A DNA stretch of 64,000 nucleotides from Sciurus carolinensis (lineage: Eukaryota > Chordata > Mammalia > Rodentia > Sciuridae), in assembly GCF_902686445.1 (NCBI RefSeq), contig NC_062232.1, forward strand, positions 35,978,454 to 36,042,453, given 5' to 3'. A program made the position numbers and the translations under genes. Shown here in pieces: positions 45,957 through 57,850 of this stretch. Under the pieces are notes generated by a model that had not been told where the DNA came from, made no database searches, and saw only the letters and a program-made list of their open reading frames with translations. How positions within the stretch are numbered: the first letter of the stretch is position 1; the number at the start of each line of letters is the position of its first letter.

Positions 45957-46122
45957 CATCTCTGTATCTAACATGGAGCTAGATGAATCTTTCCCTGAGG
46001 GATGGGATGTGGATTTCCCAACATGGAAGAAAGTATTCAGACTGAGAGATTTGAGAGAAAGTGTTCTTGGAATATAAAGATCAAACCCAGGTATAAAAAA
46101 TACCACTAAGAGTTAAGGGAAG
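45957..46122. other. Flank downstream of the provirus
   Basis: No similarity to the 5' LTR. No poly(A) signal of the AATAAA type before 46225. Confidence 0.5.
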
Positions 46123-46335
46123 TCAAATGCAGTAGGGCATGCCTATAATCCCAGCTACACAAGAGGCCAAGAAACAAGGATTTCAAGTTCAAGGCCAGCC
46201 TGAGCAATTTAGCAAGACCCTCACAATAAAATGTAGAGGTGTCTGGGGATGTAGCCCAGTGGTAGAATGCTTGCCTAACATGGGAAAAGCCCTGGGTTCT
46301 ACTGTTAATACTGCCAAAATAAAAAATAAAAAGTT
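46123..46335 (+). mobile_element. B1-dID composite SINE
   Basis: B1 half agggcatgcctataatccca, joint near 46222-46235, ID half gtctggggatgtagcccagt. It contains AATAAA at 46225-46230, 46318-46323 and 46325-46330, the first such signals downstream of env in the sense direction. Confidence 0.9.
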
Positions 46336-46447
46336 GAGGGGATCAGCCCTCTCCCAGGAAAGAGTTGTGTACTTGGATGCATTTCTTGGGAGATGGAAAC
46401 AGAAGTCAAATGCAGTTCAAATTTAGTTTGTATCTGCCCTCTATGTT

Positions 46448-46608
46448 TTTAGTGCTAAGGATCAAACCCAGGGCCTTGTGCCTGCTAGGCAAGCACTCTA
46501 CCACTGAGGTACTTTCTCAGCCCTTTTTTATTCTGCGATAGATTCTCTCTAAACTGATGAGGCTTCCCTCAAACTTGTGATCCTCCTGCCTCAACTTCCT
46601 AAATAGCT
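46448..46608 (-). mobile_element. B1-dID composite SINE, diverged
   Basis: Reversed ID half (agtgctaaggatcaaaccca to ctttctcagccc), then a reversed B1 remnant (tgatcctcctgcctcaactt). Confidence 0.8.
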
Positions 46609-47424
46609 TTATATTCATCTTTCTAAAAAAGCTTTTTCCCTTTAGGAACAGGATGCAAAAACACATAGCCAGAGGAAAAGGATCTGTTGTATACTAGCCT
46701 CCATTCCTTGTCCCAGTTCCCAAGGGCATCTGTTGACTAAGTGAGTCAATCTCTGAGAAAGAACACAATTATGATTTCCAGTCCTGAAAAATTTCCCAAC
46801 AGATAAGGTAGAGGCAGCAGGACTATACCAGAATTGTTCTAGAAAGAACACACACAGAAAAGGCAAAAACTTTAACTTATATTTGTAAATTAACAAATGA
46901 TGTCCCTTAGGAAAGTAGGGAGGGACCCCAGCAAATTCCTTATTTACTTACAAACTTCCCACATTGTGGAGTAAAGTAGTTTTTTCTGAAGTATTTGCCT
47001 AGTGTCATCCTAAAAGGCAAACTTGGGCACACCAATATGAAAACAAAGAGTTTATCTGATCAAATATGAGGATGGTCACCTGGGGAGGATGATTTATAGG
47101 CATCTAAAATTAGCATTCCCCTAGTGGCAGTAGAAGAGTATGCATTTTTATAGAATTTTCAAAAAAGAAGAACAAAGAAGGAGGTTACAGCAGACTGGTT
47201 GTTACAATTGTTTTGGGTGACAAGAACAACACAGGATGTGATTGGTGTTCACTTTTGTTATACTTTTCAGTTAAGAATTGTGATAAGAAGGAAAAGGCTT
47301 TTACAGAGTTTATTTATTAGCTCTATGGCTTGGAGAGTTTGCAGAAGCCTGCCAAGCTAGATCAGAATGAATATGAATGAGGTTTTGCAACTTATGTTTC
47401 CTTGGGCTAAAGAATTTTGGGACC
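46609..47424. other. No recognisable gene
   Basis: Unique-looking. Part of it (47030-47340) may be an unrecognised LTR-type repeat. Confidence 0.4.
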
Positions 47425-47570
47425 TAGGGCTGGGACTGTGTAGCTCAGTAATAGAGCACTTACCTAGCATGTTTGAGGTACTGGGTTTGATCCTCAGCAC
47501 TACATAAAAATAAGTTAATTAATTAATTAATTAAAGGAACTGTGTCCATCTACATCTAAAAGAATAAAAA
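47425..47570 (+). mobile_element. ID-type SINE with TTAA tail
   Basis: Body agggctgggactgtgtagct to gatcctcagcactacat, then (ttaa)n at 47513-47535 in the tail. Confidence 0.85.
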
Positions 47571-47659
47571 AAGAATTTTGTAACTTCATTTGTGTTTGTG
47601 TGACATTTTAAATTCTTTTTCACTAAGAACCAGAATATAATTCGTTTTTTTCCTCTTTT

Positions 47660-47853
47660 TGCACACTAGGGATTGAACTTGGGGTCCTACACATGTTAGG
47701 TAAGCTCTCTACCACTGAGCTATATCCCTAACCCCTTTTAAACTTTATATTGGGATAGTCTTGCTAAATTGCCTAGACTGGCCTCCAAATTGTGATCCTC
47801 CTACTTTAGCTTCCTGAGTAGCTGGGATTACAGGTCTATGCCAAAACACCTAG
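47660..47853 (-). mobile_element. B1-dID composite SINE
   Basis: Reversed ID half (gcacactagggattgaactt to atatccctaacccc), then reversed B1 half ending tagctgggattacaggtc. Confidence 0.88.
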
Positions 47854-48964
47854 CAGGAAAAGAATACAATTCTTACTTAAATTCTGAATTTTTCAGTTCA
47901 GTCACACATTCTTATCAATGGCAGGTAGATTATCAGGAAATAGTAACAAACTCTGATATCTCAATTGCTTACCACAACAAATGATTATTACTCACATTGT
48001 ACAATCAGGACCTAAGTTATAGAAGTGTCACCATCTTGAGGTTATACCATTCAAAAAATATGGACACAACTTCTGTGCACAATTCATTATACAGTTACAT
48101 GATTGAAACCTCAATGCAAGGGAATTAGGAGACTGTAACCTTCCTATGTATCCCAATAGTAGAAAATGAAATGGGGTTTGGTGAGCACATAGCACTGTCT
48201 CGATATGATAAGGAACAGCTATCTATCTGGTTCTAGAAAATTTGTGATGAACCTTAAAACTCTCAGTTGTTCTTACTATTTCTTAGAGTGCTGGGTATTG
48301 AACCAGGGCTCTATACCTGCTGAACAGGTTTTCTGAGAAACATTTCCAGTTCCATCAGTTGCTCTTAGTTTTGTCAGGGTTCAATAATCCTAGATTTGAA
48401 ACTGCATACTGGCAACACAGAAAAACTGCTTTTGGGAAGAGGACATTAAATTTTACTTTTAAGACAAGGTGGTACCCAGAGTTTATTGCCTTAGCTTATT
48501 TATAAACCTTGAAAATGTTGGGCCATAAAAATAGTGAGTACAACTGAAAAGCTGTTTCTATGTTCAAGTTCAAATATTTTGGAAACAGTTTTCACAATTT
48601 TAGGAAAACCAAAATCAATGGGGAACTGGTATTGTATCAAAACAACAAGAACCAAGATAAGCAAACTTCCGTATTCTCCCTAGGAAAGTAAAGTAGCTCC
48701 TTATGGATGTTTCTGTGGATAATTTCTCTTAAATATGAATAAACAGAATGTTTCCAGCACATTAATGCCATCTACACTCATGTGTAAATACAATATCTGA
48801 ATATCTTTTATTCATCCCATCTCTTTCTTAATTCAATAGAAATTTGATTCATTAGCAGACAGGTACCACAGGTTGCTATTCCAACTCTCCTAATTCAATA
48901 AAACCATGATTCATTGGCAGACATGTACTGCAGTTTGCCTCCTTGAAATAAGTAGATGATTTAT
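47854..48964. other. No gene; one ID remnant
   Basis: Unique-looking apart from a partial reversed ID at about 48288-48340 (gtgctgggtattgaaccagg). Confidence 0.5.
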
Positions 48965-49110
48965 TTTTCCTTACAAATATTTATTGAACACATAATATGT
49001 GTGAGGCAGTTTCCTCTAGAGATATGAGTGATCATAGCAGAAAAACACCCTGCCCACTTAGGGTTTACACTGTAATAGACAAAGACAAACAGACAAATAA
49101 TTCAGTAAAT
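48965..49110 (-). mobile_element. L2 3' end, antisense
   Basis: atttattgaacacataatat and the following text are the reversed L2 tail region. Confidence 0.6.
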
Positions 49111-49337
49111 AAATAGTGTGTCAGAAGGTTATACATGCTGCAGAGAAATAAAAAAAGAAAGAAGAATAGAGCTTGACATTGGACTTGTCACAGTTTGGAG
49201 AATGAATTGGGAATTAGGGTCTAAGGGGAAAAAAAGAAGTGACAAAATTCTTATGTGGACTCCCATAAACAAAGATAAAGGTCTTATTCAGACAATTTGA
49301 TTCTCTTAAAGCAGATGTTAGACAAGTCCAAGATGGC
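49111..49337. other. Unassigned, possibly more of the antisense L2
   Basis: No clear repeat text after about 49140, and no coding signal. Confidence 0.35.
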
Positions 49338-49658
49338 TACAGTTAGGCTCCCTTACCAAGGATTTCAGAGGGCTATGTTTTTAGCATGTAGCCAAGGTCA
49401 AACACCCTGATTTGGTGTATGTACTTAAGGTCATAAACATTTGCTTGTGAGCACACACTCACTCATGTAACCTGTTGTCAATGTACTTTCTTTGTCTTGC
49501 CTGCCTACAAAAAGACCTATGGAAATGACTAGGGGTGGGGGCTCACTCGGGGCCTGCCCCTGCCTCTGAATAAATCATGTCAATTATCCCAACTGAACCT
49601 CACATCTTCCTTCACTGCTAGACACCCAAACCTTGCTTCCTGGGCCTGAGCCCCACCA
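49338..49658 (+). repeat. ERV-L-like LTR (5' LTR of the plus-strand element)
   Basis: Starts tacagttaggctcccttacc and ends gagccccacca. Contains ctgaataaatcatg (poly(A) signal). It is shorter than the minus-strand copies because of internal gaps. Confidence 0.8.
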
Positions 49659-50065
49659 GGATAATTGGCATAGTTGACAGGATTTTATGTAGGTGAGAGG
49701 TGGGTCAAACCCACTGGACAGTCCTGTTAGCATGGACTCCTGTGGAGAGTTGGACTATGGTAGATGGGTTCCCTGTGATCATGGAGAAGACTTTACAAGC
49801 AGCTAGCTCCCACCTATGAAAACTACTCAGAAGGCAAGTGGGTTGAATTTTTCTGATTGTCCTGCAGGTGAACATGCAGCCAGCAGGGCAGACTATGAAC
49901 TGAGTGGTGGAGCCTAGGTGCCAAGTAGGAAGGTAGCAGTGGTGGCATAGATGGAATGGAGAAATGGCCTATGGAGCCACACACATGGCTGCCAGAGCCA
50001 TGATATGGGTGTTTCTTACAACTCTGAGAGCAAAAAATGATTCAGCCTTTTAAGAAACTGCCAAG

Positions 50066-51480
50066 ATGAAGGAGTTGCAAGATAAGGAAGAGGCCTTGGA
50101 AGTCAGAGTATGGTTACTACAGGAGGATCTCCATACCTTGAAAATACCCCTCTGCCTCCCCTCTAGTGCTGATGGAATCAGAAGAGGAGGAAGAAGAAGT
50201 CTGGCCCGTGGTAAAGCAGAAAATGAAACAGCAGCAGCCTATGACTCAGGTGGGCAGAAGGCAGGGTCTGACCAAATAACCAAGTTTACTATGTTCCACC
50301 TGTCAAGTAGAGTTGGTAGACTTGGGAAAACAATTTAGACAGAGGCCGAAAGATCCCCTGGCCACTTTGTGGTTATGCTTGGAAGATTTAAAGGTGAATA
50401 GCATTATATGTAATGCCCTACAAATGGAGAGGTTAGCACATCTTACAGCAGAGATTGCAAAACAGCCAATGCCATGAAGGTATTTAGAGGGGCAAGAGAG
50501 TTCAGGTGTGCTAGGAGGTGACAGAAGACAAGAGAGAGCCCAGTTATGCTAGGAGCCATCAGGGACAAGAGATTTTAGGAGGTTCTAGGGCCTGTTACCT
50601 CTGTAGGTGAACCAGAAACAAGCCTATCACCTTAAAAGTAAAGCCCCTATACTGTCTAATGCTTGATACACTGATAGCTACAACCATGGACAACTGTGGA
50701 GCCAGAGACAGACACTGTCTGGTCTGATACTGCTACAAGACAGAGTAGCCAGTGAGCTGAGCTACATACTGTCTGAATGGTGATAGCAAATGAAATAACT
50801 CCCATAGTGATATGTACTGACAGTTGAGCTATGTTTTGGGGGCAAATTCTGTGGCAAGAACTCTGGGAGTTAGGCCATCTGGAACAGATGTCTATAGGGC
50901 ATGTTATTGGCCATGCCCTCCTGGCTAGCCTAGGGTATTATGAAGCAGATGTTTTGGCTTAGGGTGCAGTGGATACAGTGTGCACCTCCCACTGACCTGG
51001 CCGCATGACTGCACAACCACCTACAGCATGCAGATGTGAAAACTCATGTGGAATGTAGTCAAATAGTGGGATCTAACTTTAGTGTGGAATGCCCTGGTAG
51101 ATGCCTACCAGGCATGTGTAATTTGTTCTCAGGAATACCACATCCTCAATGCCTTGGAGCCATGGATGGTCAGGTAATGTGTGGATGGACATGTCCCCTT
51201 GACACAATGGCAGGTTGTCTTCATTGACCCTTTATAAAAGTCAGAAGGGGCTATATTTGCCTCAATGGCAGTTGATAGAACTACAAGCTTGTTGTTTGCC
51301 TGACCCAAGTAAAGCAAATCATTTTACTATGACTCATGCCCTGTCAGTGTCAATGGCCTTGTATCACTGGTCCATCACAATAGAGAGTAACCATAGCACA
51401 CATTGCACAGGTTAGGATGTGCAGTGATGAACAACTCAGTTATAGATCTAATGGAAGCTGCAAGTCCCATATCATCCACA
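50066..51480 (+). pseudogene. ERV-L gag-like, RNase H and integrase remnants
   Basis: The frame 50066-50338 is the gag-like counterpart of 30840-30655. From about 50690 the DNA aligns with the RNase H end and integrase of the minus-strand copy (ggacaactgtgg, then gtggaatgtagtcaaatagtgg), with stops and shifts throughout. Confidence 0.65.
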
Positions 51481-52070
51481 GGCTGCAAGCATGATAGAAA
51501 GATATAATGGCCTGTTTAAACAAGGACTTAGAACTGCAGTGAACACACCTTCTATGAAGGGGTGGACACAGCATTTGTGGGCAGTTGTGTGAGCTCTGAA
51601 TGAGTGTCCCTGATAAGGGTGACCAGCTCCTATGGAGGCTTTGCTGCAGCACACAGCGCCCCCTATACAGGTCCAGGTGACAGCAAAGGATATTGTACTT
51701 AAACTTTGATTTGGAAAACAAGGGAATGTTATTTTGCCTGCTCCCACTGAATTGAATTAGGGGTAAACTGTGGATTGGACATGACCCTGGGCAATAAAGA
51801 ACCCCACCTTCACTGGGTAGCCCTATTAGCCCCATGGGGAAAAGGTTTTGATTGAGATCTCATTGTAACACCATGGGTGACTTGTGAATGGCTCCCCTGG
51901 GTACAGGTGACTTGGCCAAGTCCTACAGATGGGACACAGATTTTAAAGGCACATTTGTTATTTCCCTGTGGTCAATTATGAGTTCCCTGGTGCTGGTACA
52001 CCCCAAGCCTGCTAAAGTTCAGGACTAAGCTGTACAAGTGTGGTATCACTACCCAGGGAAGTTGCCACGG

Positions 52071-52387
52071 GCTCCCTTGCCAAGGCTTTCAGAAGGCTCT
52101 GTTTTTAGTATGTAGCCAAGGTTGTGAATACCCTGATTGAGTGTATGTATTCAAGTCCATAGACATTTGCTTGTGAGTATGCATTCACTTATGTAACATG
52201 TTGGTAATGTGCCTTCTTTGTCTGGCCTGTATGTATAAAAGCCTATGAAACTGCTTGGTGTGAAGGGGATGAATAGTGGGCTTCTTCTACCTCTGAATAA
52301 GGCATGTCACCTACCCCAACTATACCTCACATTTTCCTTCACTGCTAAAGCCCTGAAGTTTGCTTCCTGGACCTGAGTCCTACCACA
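52071..52387 (+). repeat. ERV-L-like LTR (3' LTR of the plus-strand element)
   Basis: gctcccttgccaaggctttc onward aligns with 49338-49658. The first bases of the LTR are lost where it joins the internal part. The end is gagtcctaccaca. A TATA-like tgtataaaagcc and ctgaataaggcatg (poly(A) signal variant) are visible. Confidence 0.8.
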
Positions 52388-54516
52388 ATAGTAGAGAGTG
52401 ATGGTAAAGATGTGATTGGGGAAGGAGGAGGTGGAAATCTTACCAGAAACATGCAGAGATTTGGTTTCCCTTTCCATTTCTGCCAATGGTGGTATGGAGA
52501 CTGAGGAACAGATTATTGTAACCAGAGAATGTACAACTCTGGAGCACCTTTGTATTTTTGTTGTCCAATTGATTGCTAGTCCCCTGGAACTGTAAATTCC
52601 TTGAAGGCAGGAATTACACCTCCTACCTATTGGGATTCAATAAATGTTAAATGAATAAATCTATGAAATGCATATTAAATGTTATGATATAAGCAATCTG
52701 TAAGAGTAATTTGGTGGTGGCTTTACAATGTATCAAGTTGGTTAGGCTTAACTACATTTTCCAGAATTCCATTTCTTATACATTTTGGTTAGGGTCAGTC
52801 ATAAGAGAGATTCTTGGAAGGTTTAGAACAGAAGGAAAGTAGCAGCCTTTTTGTAGCTCACACATGATGCTAAACTACTGATTTACTCATTTCTGTGAGG
52901 TATGCCAAATATGAATGACCAGGGACACAGATTCAAGTTATCCAGAATTATGTGTTCCAAAGGGAAAGAGGTTAAATGAACTTTTTATATTCAAAAACAA
53001 AGAAAATACATTCAACAAATACATTGATGGGACATTAGGTAGGTGGGCTACAGCAAAGCAGGGAAATATTTTCTGTAGGTTTCAAATGTTACATCATTCT
53101 TAGCCTCAGGATTGGTGGAGGGTAGAGATCTGTTAATCTTAAAAATACATTCTGAGAGGTTTACCTTATAGTCACAGAATGTTAGATAAGATACAAGTGC
53201 TAAAATAAATTACTATTTTTCTACAGGGCCTAACTTAGCCCAAGATAAGTTGGGCTCTGGACATGCCACATTCCATCTCTCTACAAGCAGAATGTTCTCT
53301 TCAACTGCATGATTGTTAATATAGATACAGCTTCTTCAGAGAACTCCAGCCTCACAGATAGCAGTTGGACCTGTGACTCTTCTTTCCCTAGAGTCTTTCT
53401 TCAGTTTTTCCAATTCCTGAGGCAGGTGTATGTTTAACCTTGTGATGAAGCAGAATACCCACACCACTAAAGTTAGAGGTAACAAAAACCAACATGAATT
53501 TTAGACTGGCCTTGGGGGTTTTTAGCCTGCATTTTCTCTTCTCCACTTTACATTTATCTTCCCTTTCTGACAGCCCGCCTTGTTGATTTCACAGTCTGGT
53601 ATCAGATACAAAGAAGTACACAAATATGTGTTTGCACATGCTCACATATCCTCATGGTTCTGTTACTGACCTAGGGATTTTGGATCCAGAGTTGTCAAAA
53701 TGAACAATGGACCTGGAAAGAATTTAAATGCAGGCAGGATTTTATTAAGGACTTTGGCTTGAGGCAGAAGGGAGATAGCACATGGTGGACAGAGATCCCA
53801 GGCTAACTCAAGCAAAGAACAAAATGTAATAACTTATATTGTGTTTGTTGGATAGGAAGAAACTTGGTCTCTTGACATCATTACAGGTAGAGGTAGGACT
53901 TCAATCATGCCTGCACTCTTCTTCATGCATCTTCATGTGTCACATGTCCCCAGACCATCTTAATTCTCCACCTAGGGTATGAGTTTTACTATATTAATAT
54001 GTAAAAGTAAATGCGGTTTATTTTAGTGACTATTCTACACATACATTTGACTCTCACCACCTGAAAATACTCTTATCATCTGGGGTAGTTTTTGATGTTA
54101 TTTTCAGAATAGTGCAGACCCTACTTTGTCTGGATTTAGCTGGCGTATCTGTTGACTACATAATCTCAGAATGCTGAACTGACTTTCCCAGTCTCTCATG
54201 TCCTGGCATATTATCTCATTCCCATAACATTGAAAACTAGTTCACCTCTTAATTTGTAATTTTCTGGTATGCCTCTTAGCCCCATAAGACTTAAAGCTAG
54301 CTTGGCTGTCTTTCTTCCCCTGAGAGGTTTTATCTCTTAGTTCTAAAGAGGTCCTGTTTTCCATGGGGTCTCTGACTGTGTCAGTTATGCCTCTTTACTT
54401 GTACCATAATGGATATAAATACTTAATTAGTATTCCCAGTAAATTAAAAGAAATTACAGTATCCATGAAAAAATACAAGGATACTATAACAGAAGGGGCA
54501 TTCAGAAAACAACCCA
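52388..54516. other. No gene; short L2 tail
   Basis: An L2 3' end is visible at about 52570-52665 (plus; ccttgaaggcaggaattaca, attcaataaatgttaaatga). The rest is unassigned. Confidence 0.5.
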
Positions 54517-54638
54517 AATCCAGGCATAGTCATGCACACCTGTAGTCCCAGATATTCAGGATCCTGAGGCAGGAGAACGACTAGAGCTCAGGAGCTCAAT
54601 TCAACCTGGGCAACACAGCAAGACCTTATCTCAAAAAT
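54517..54638 (+). mobile_element. B1/Alu-like monomer SINE
   Basis: ccaggcatagtcatgcacac, ctgtagtcccagatattcag, ctgaggcaggagaac and cctgggcaacacagcaagac are the 7SL-derived landmarks. Confidence 0.85.
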
Positions 54639-55109
54639 ATTATTAGAACTGTTAGACTAAATTAAATCTGATCTAAAGCTTCCTCCATACATAACTAACT
54701 ATAACCTAACTTAATATAAAAACAAACTGCAACTTAACTTGACAGTATAGCAACTGTGCTTTCAGCCAATTACAGACTGAAAACTGCTCAGACATGTCCA
54801 AATAAGTCAAACACCAAACCATAACCAATCGGGTTATTTCCATGTATCACATCCTTTTTCTATAAATACTGCCTATAAATTCTGGATAGAGCTCTTGGAA
54901 CATTTCCTGGTTTGGGGTACTGAAAAATTCATGAATTGTTTCATTGCTCAAATATTTTCAGCTAAATTTAATTCATCTAAAGTTTTTCTTTTAATGGAAC
55001 TCAAAAACATGATAACACTTTTTAATTAATAGGCTTATAAAATATAGAAGAGGATGTCTCTGAAATTAAAACACCTTACTCACACTTTTTTTTTTCAGTG
55101 CTGGGGATC
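54639..55109. other. Mostly unassigned, tiny ID remnant
   Basis: No frame or clear repeat. A short reversed ID end lies at 55087-55117. Confidence 0.4.
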
Positions 55110-55500
55110 AAATCCACTTACTCACACTTGCTCTCTAGTTCTTGCTTGTGTGCTTGCTCTGATGAAGCCAGCTGCCATGTTATGAACTGTTCTATAAAGA
55201 GGCCTACATAATAGAAAGCTGAGAATGGCCTCCAGGTAACAGCCAACAAGGAACTGAGACTTGCTGATAATCATATGAGTGAGCTTGGAAGTGGCTCTCT
55301 CCCCAGTAGAGGCTTGAGATGACTGTGGCCTCTGTGGACATTTTAATTGCAGCTTCATGTGAGAACCTGAGCCAGAGACTCTCAGCTAAGAGAAGTTACA
55401 CTGTTTTCTGATCCAAAGAAATCAGGAGATAATAAATGTTTATTGTTTTAAGCTGCTAAGTTTTAGGGTAATTTGTTATGTAGCCATAGATAACTAATGC
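55110..55500 (+). mobile_element. MLT1-type LTR (MaLR)
   Basis: The 3' part is typical: gagaacctgagccagagact, gagataataaatgtttattg, taagctgctaagttttaggg, then a tagataactaatgc end. Confidence 0.75.
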
Positions 55501-55691
55501 CTTATGGTGGATGATCATTAAATTAAAATAAGTTGATCTTTATTCAGAAGACACAGTGAAGCATAATCACTCATTACTAATACTCATCTCAATAGAATAT
55601 ATGAAGGTTTGGTGTAGAGCATAATAGTTTTGCACTATAATAAATAATGTAAAAGTTGTTCTACAGGACATTCTCAGAAGAGGAAGACCGT

Positions 55692-55835
55692 GGGGAACTG
55701 GGATTGTAGCTCAGTGGCAGAGTGCTTGCCTAGCATGTGTGAGGCACTGAGTTCCATCCTCAGCACCACATAAAAATAAGTAAATAAAAAAGGTACTGCA
55801 TCCATCTTCAACTAAAAAATGATACAAATAAATTT
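55692..55835 (+). mobile_element. ID-type SINE
   Basis: Well-kept body actgggattgtagctcagtg to cctcagcaccacataaaaat with a long A-rich tail. Confidence 0.9.
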
Positions 55836-56816
55836 TTAAAAAAGATTATGGGTCTAAGACTAACACTTGAAGTTGAGAATCTGAAATGATAAGAAAAGGA
55901 AAACTGTGTTTGTGATAAGGATCTGCCAAGAAGTATTCAGAAATGAATAACTTGCACTTCAATATACGGAGATACCTATCCCTGGATGAATTGTGCCATT
56001 ATTAATGGTGTCTACATATGAGTGTATGTAGGACTGCCTTACTATAAGTTATAAACCAGTGCAAAAGGTCAAGTCACTCCAGTTTCAGAATTAACTTTAA
56101 TTCTGAGATTATTCTTTTTTTCTGTCTGTTTTTAGAGAAATACGTCAATATGCTAAGTTTTGACACATTTATAAAGCCAAATAATATGTCAATCTTCCTT
56201 TTCAATACATTTGGTGAGGGGCACTCACCATGTAATTAATAATTATATTTAGGAAATATATTCCACGAAAGCAATGACAACTGTGGTATTTAGATAAATG
56301 TTCAAGGATTTTGGTTCAGAAAATGTGTATCAAGGAGCTGCCTGCTTTTGTAGATTCTAAATAGAGATTTCATGTTGTAATAAATCTTTCATATGGATTT
56401 TTAAATATTGAAGATGGGGAAAATGAACAGGATGAAATGAAATTTACATTGTTGAAATCCAAAGGAACTAGTAGTCTTAGATTAGAAAGCTTTCTCATGT
56501 GATATTTGGAGTCAGCATTCCACCAATATTATGCAATGCTCCAGAGTATTGATTTTTTAGTATTTATCTTCTCGCTTCAATTTTATGCCTTACTGAGACA
56601 GAGAAAATCAGCAAATAAAAATGTGTGTAAACAAGGAGAGGAAAATATAATAAAAATTGACTTCAATAATTTAAAACTCTCTAAACATGGGAGGATTATC
56701 AAATTTGCTTTTGACTATGATAATAGGTTTGTAAAATGGAAGAACTGGCTAGAACCATTAATAGAATTTCTTATTAAAAGAATAGCATATTGTGTTTTTC
56801 CTATGGAAAAAAATTC
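55836..56816. other. No recognisable gene
   Basis: AT-rich. The 109-codon frame at 56506-56835 has no recognisable domain and runs into a SINE. Confidence 0.5.
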
Positions 56817-57010
56817 TGCAGTGCTAAGGATTTAATCTAGGACCTGTGCACATGCTAGGCAAGTGCTCTACCACTGAGCTACCTCCCCTGCCCTTTTTAA
56901 TTTTATTATGAGACACCATCTCACTTAGTGCCCAGGCTGGCCTTGGATTTGAGATTCTCCTACCTAAGGCTCCCAAATAGCTGGAATTACAGGTGTGTAC
57001 CACTGAATCT
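56817..57010 (-). mobile_element. B1-dID composite SINE
   Basis: Reversed ID half (tgcagtgctaaggatttaat to gagctacctcccctgccc), then reversed B1 half (agctggaattacaggtgtgt). Confidence 0.88.
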
Positions 57011-57231
57011 GAATATTTTTCCTGAAATTTATCTATTTAATGCTTAACTACTTAGGTAGTTAGTGATGGTTTAAATCTGGAAATTAGTCACTTGAGGTCT
57101 GGAGTTCTGTTTTTTCTTTCCTGAATGGGTGTGAGAGGAAGAATACTAAAGAAATATCTGGCAATACATAGTAAATGAAAATACCTTTTCCCCATCTTCT
57201 CTTCAATCACTTAAAAGAAAGTTTATTCACA

Positions 57232-57302
57232 GTTGGGGATGTGGCTTACCCATAGAGCACTTTCCTAGCATGTTCGGGGCCCTAAGTTCTAACCATCACT
57301 CT
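57232..57302 (+). mobile_element. ID-type SINE, diverged
   Basis: agttggggatgtggcttacc to ctaagttctaaccatcact. Confidence 0.75.
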
Positions 57303-57329
57303 GAGTTTATGCATATATGATTCTAACAT

Positions 57330-57640
57330 ATTTCATTCATTCATTGAACAAATATGTATTGAGCATCTATAGCTCTATATCTAGCTCTAGCTCCCTATCT
57401 AGTTATTGGGATTATAACAGCAAGAAAAACAGAAACAGTTCCTGCCCTCATGAATCTTACATTGAATAGTAGATATAGATAATAAATTGATAAATATTAT
57501 AAGTACCATTATTACAGAGGAATCAAATAATCAAGGGAGCATATGGCTTTAAATAAGAAGTTTAAAGGTGTGGACTTCTCAGGGAGATGTAAACTAGTGA
57601 AGGCAATCAGGTAAGGCTTCCTGTAGTAAATGGTAGTTTA
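57330..57640 (-). mobile_element. L2 LINE, antisense
   Basis: ttcattcattgaacaaatat, gttcctgccctcatgaatct and caggtaaggcttcctgtag are the reversed L2 3' region. Confidence 0.65.
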
Positions 57641-57661
57641 ACTAAGAAATGATGCCATAAA

Positions 57662-57735
57662 AATGGTGACACACACCTGTAATCACAGCTACTAGAGACC
57701 CTGGGTTCAATCCCAGTACCACAGGGGGAAAAGAA
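57662..57735 (+). mobile_element. B1-dID remnant, internally deleted
   Basis: The B1 start cacacctgtaatcacagcta jumps to the ID end gaccctgggttcaatcccag. Confidence 0.7.
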
Positions 57736-57761
57736 ATGCCATGAACTAAGATACTGGAAGG

Positions 57762-57850
57762 GGGTTTAGGGTATAGCTCAAAGGTATAGCATGTGCTTAG
57801 CTAGTGTGAAGCCCTGGGTTCAATCCCCAGCAACTCCCTTGCCCTCCACA
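57762..57850 (+). mobile_element. ID-type SINE
   Basis: ggggtttagggtatagctca to gggttcaatccccagcaact. Confidence 0.85.

Larger units (their letters stand above)
49338..52387 (+). mobile_element. ERV-L-like provirus with two LTRs, RT deleted (second copy)
   Basis: Same family as 27972-31713, here on the plus strand. 5' LTR 49338-49658, gag-like frame 50066-50338 (AENETAAAYDSGGQ, TKFTMFH), RNase H and integrase remnants 50690-51480, then sequence matching the dUTPase side of the other copy, and the 3' LTR from about 52071. The gag to RNase H join is at the equivalent position in both copies. All frames are broken. Confidence 0.8.

Noticed and set aside
45957..46122. Possible diverged 3' LTR after the polypurine tract
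   Set aside because: Beyond the shared acatctctgt there is no similarity to the 5' LTR: no CCAAT, TATA or AATAAA in order, no matching end.
56506..56835. 109-codon plus-strand frame
   Set aside because: Lysine/isoleucine-rich, AT-driven, ends inside a SINE.
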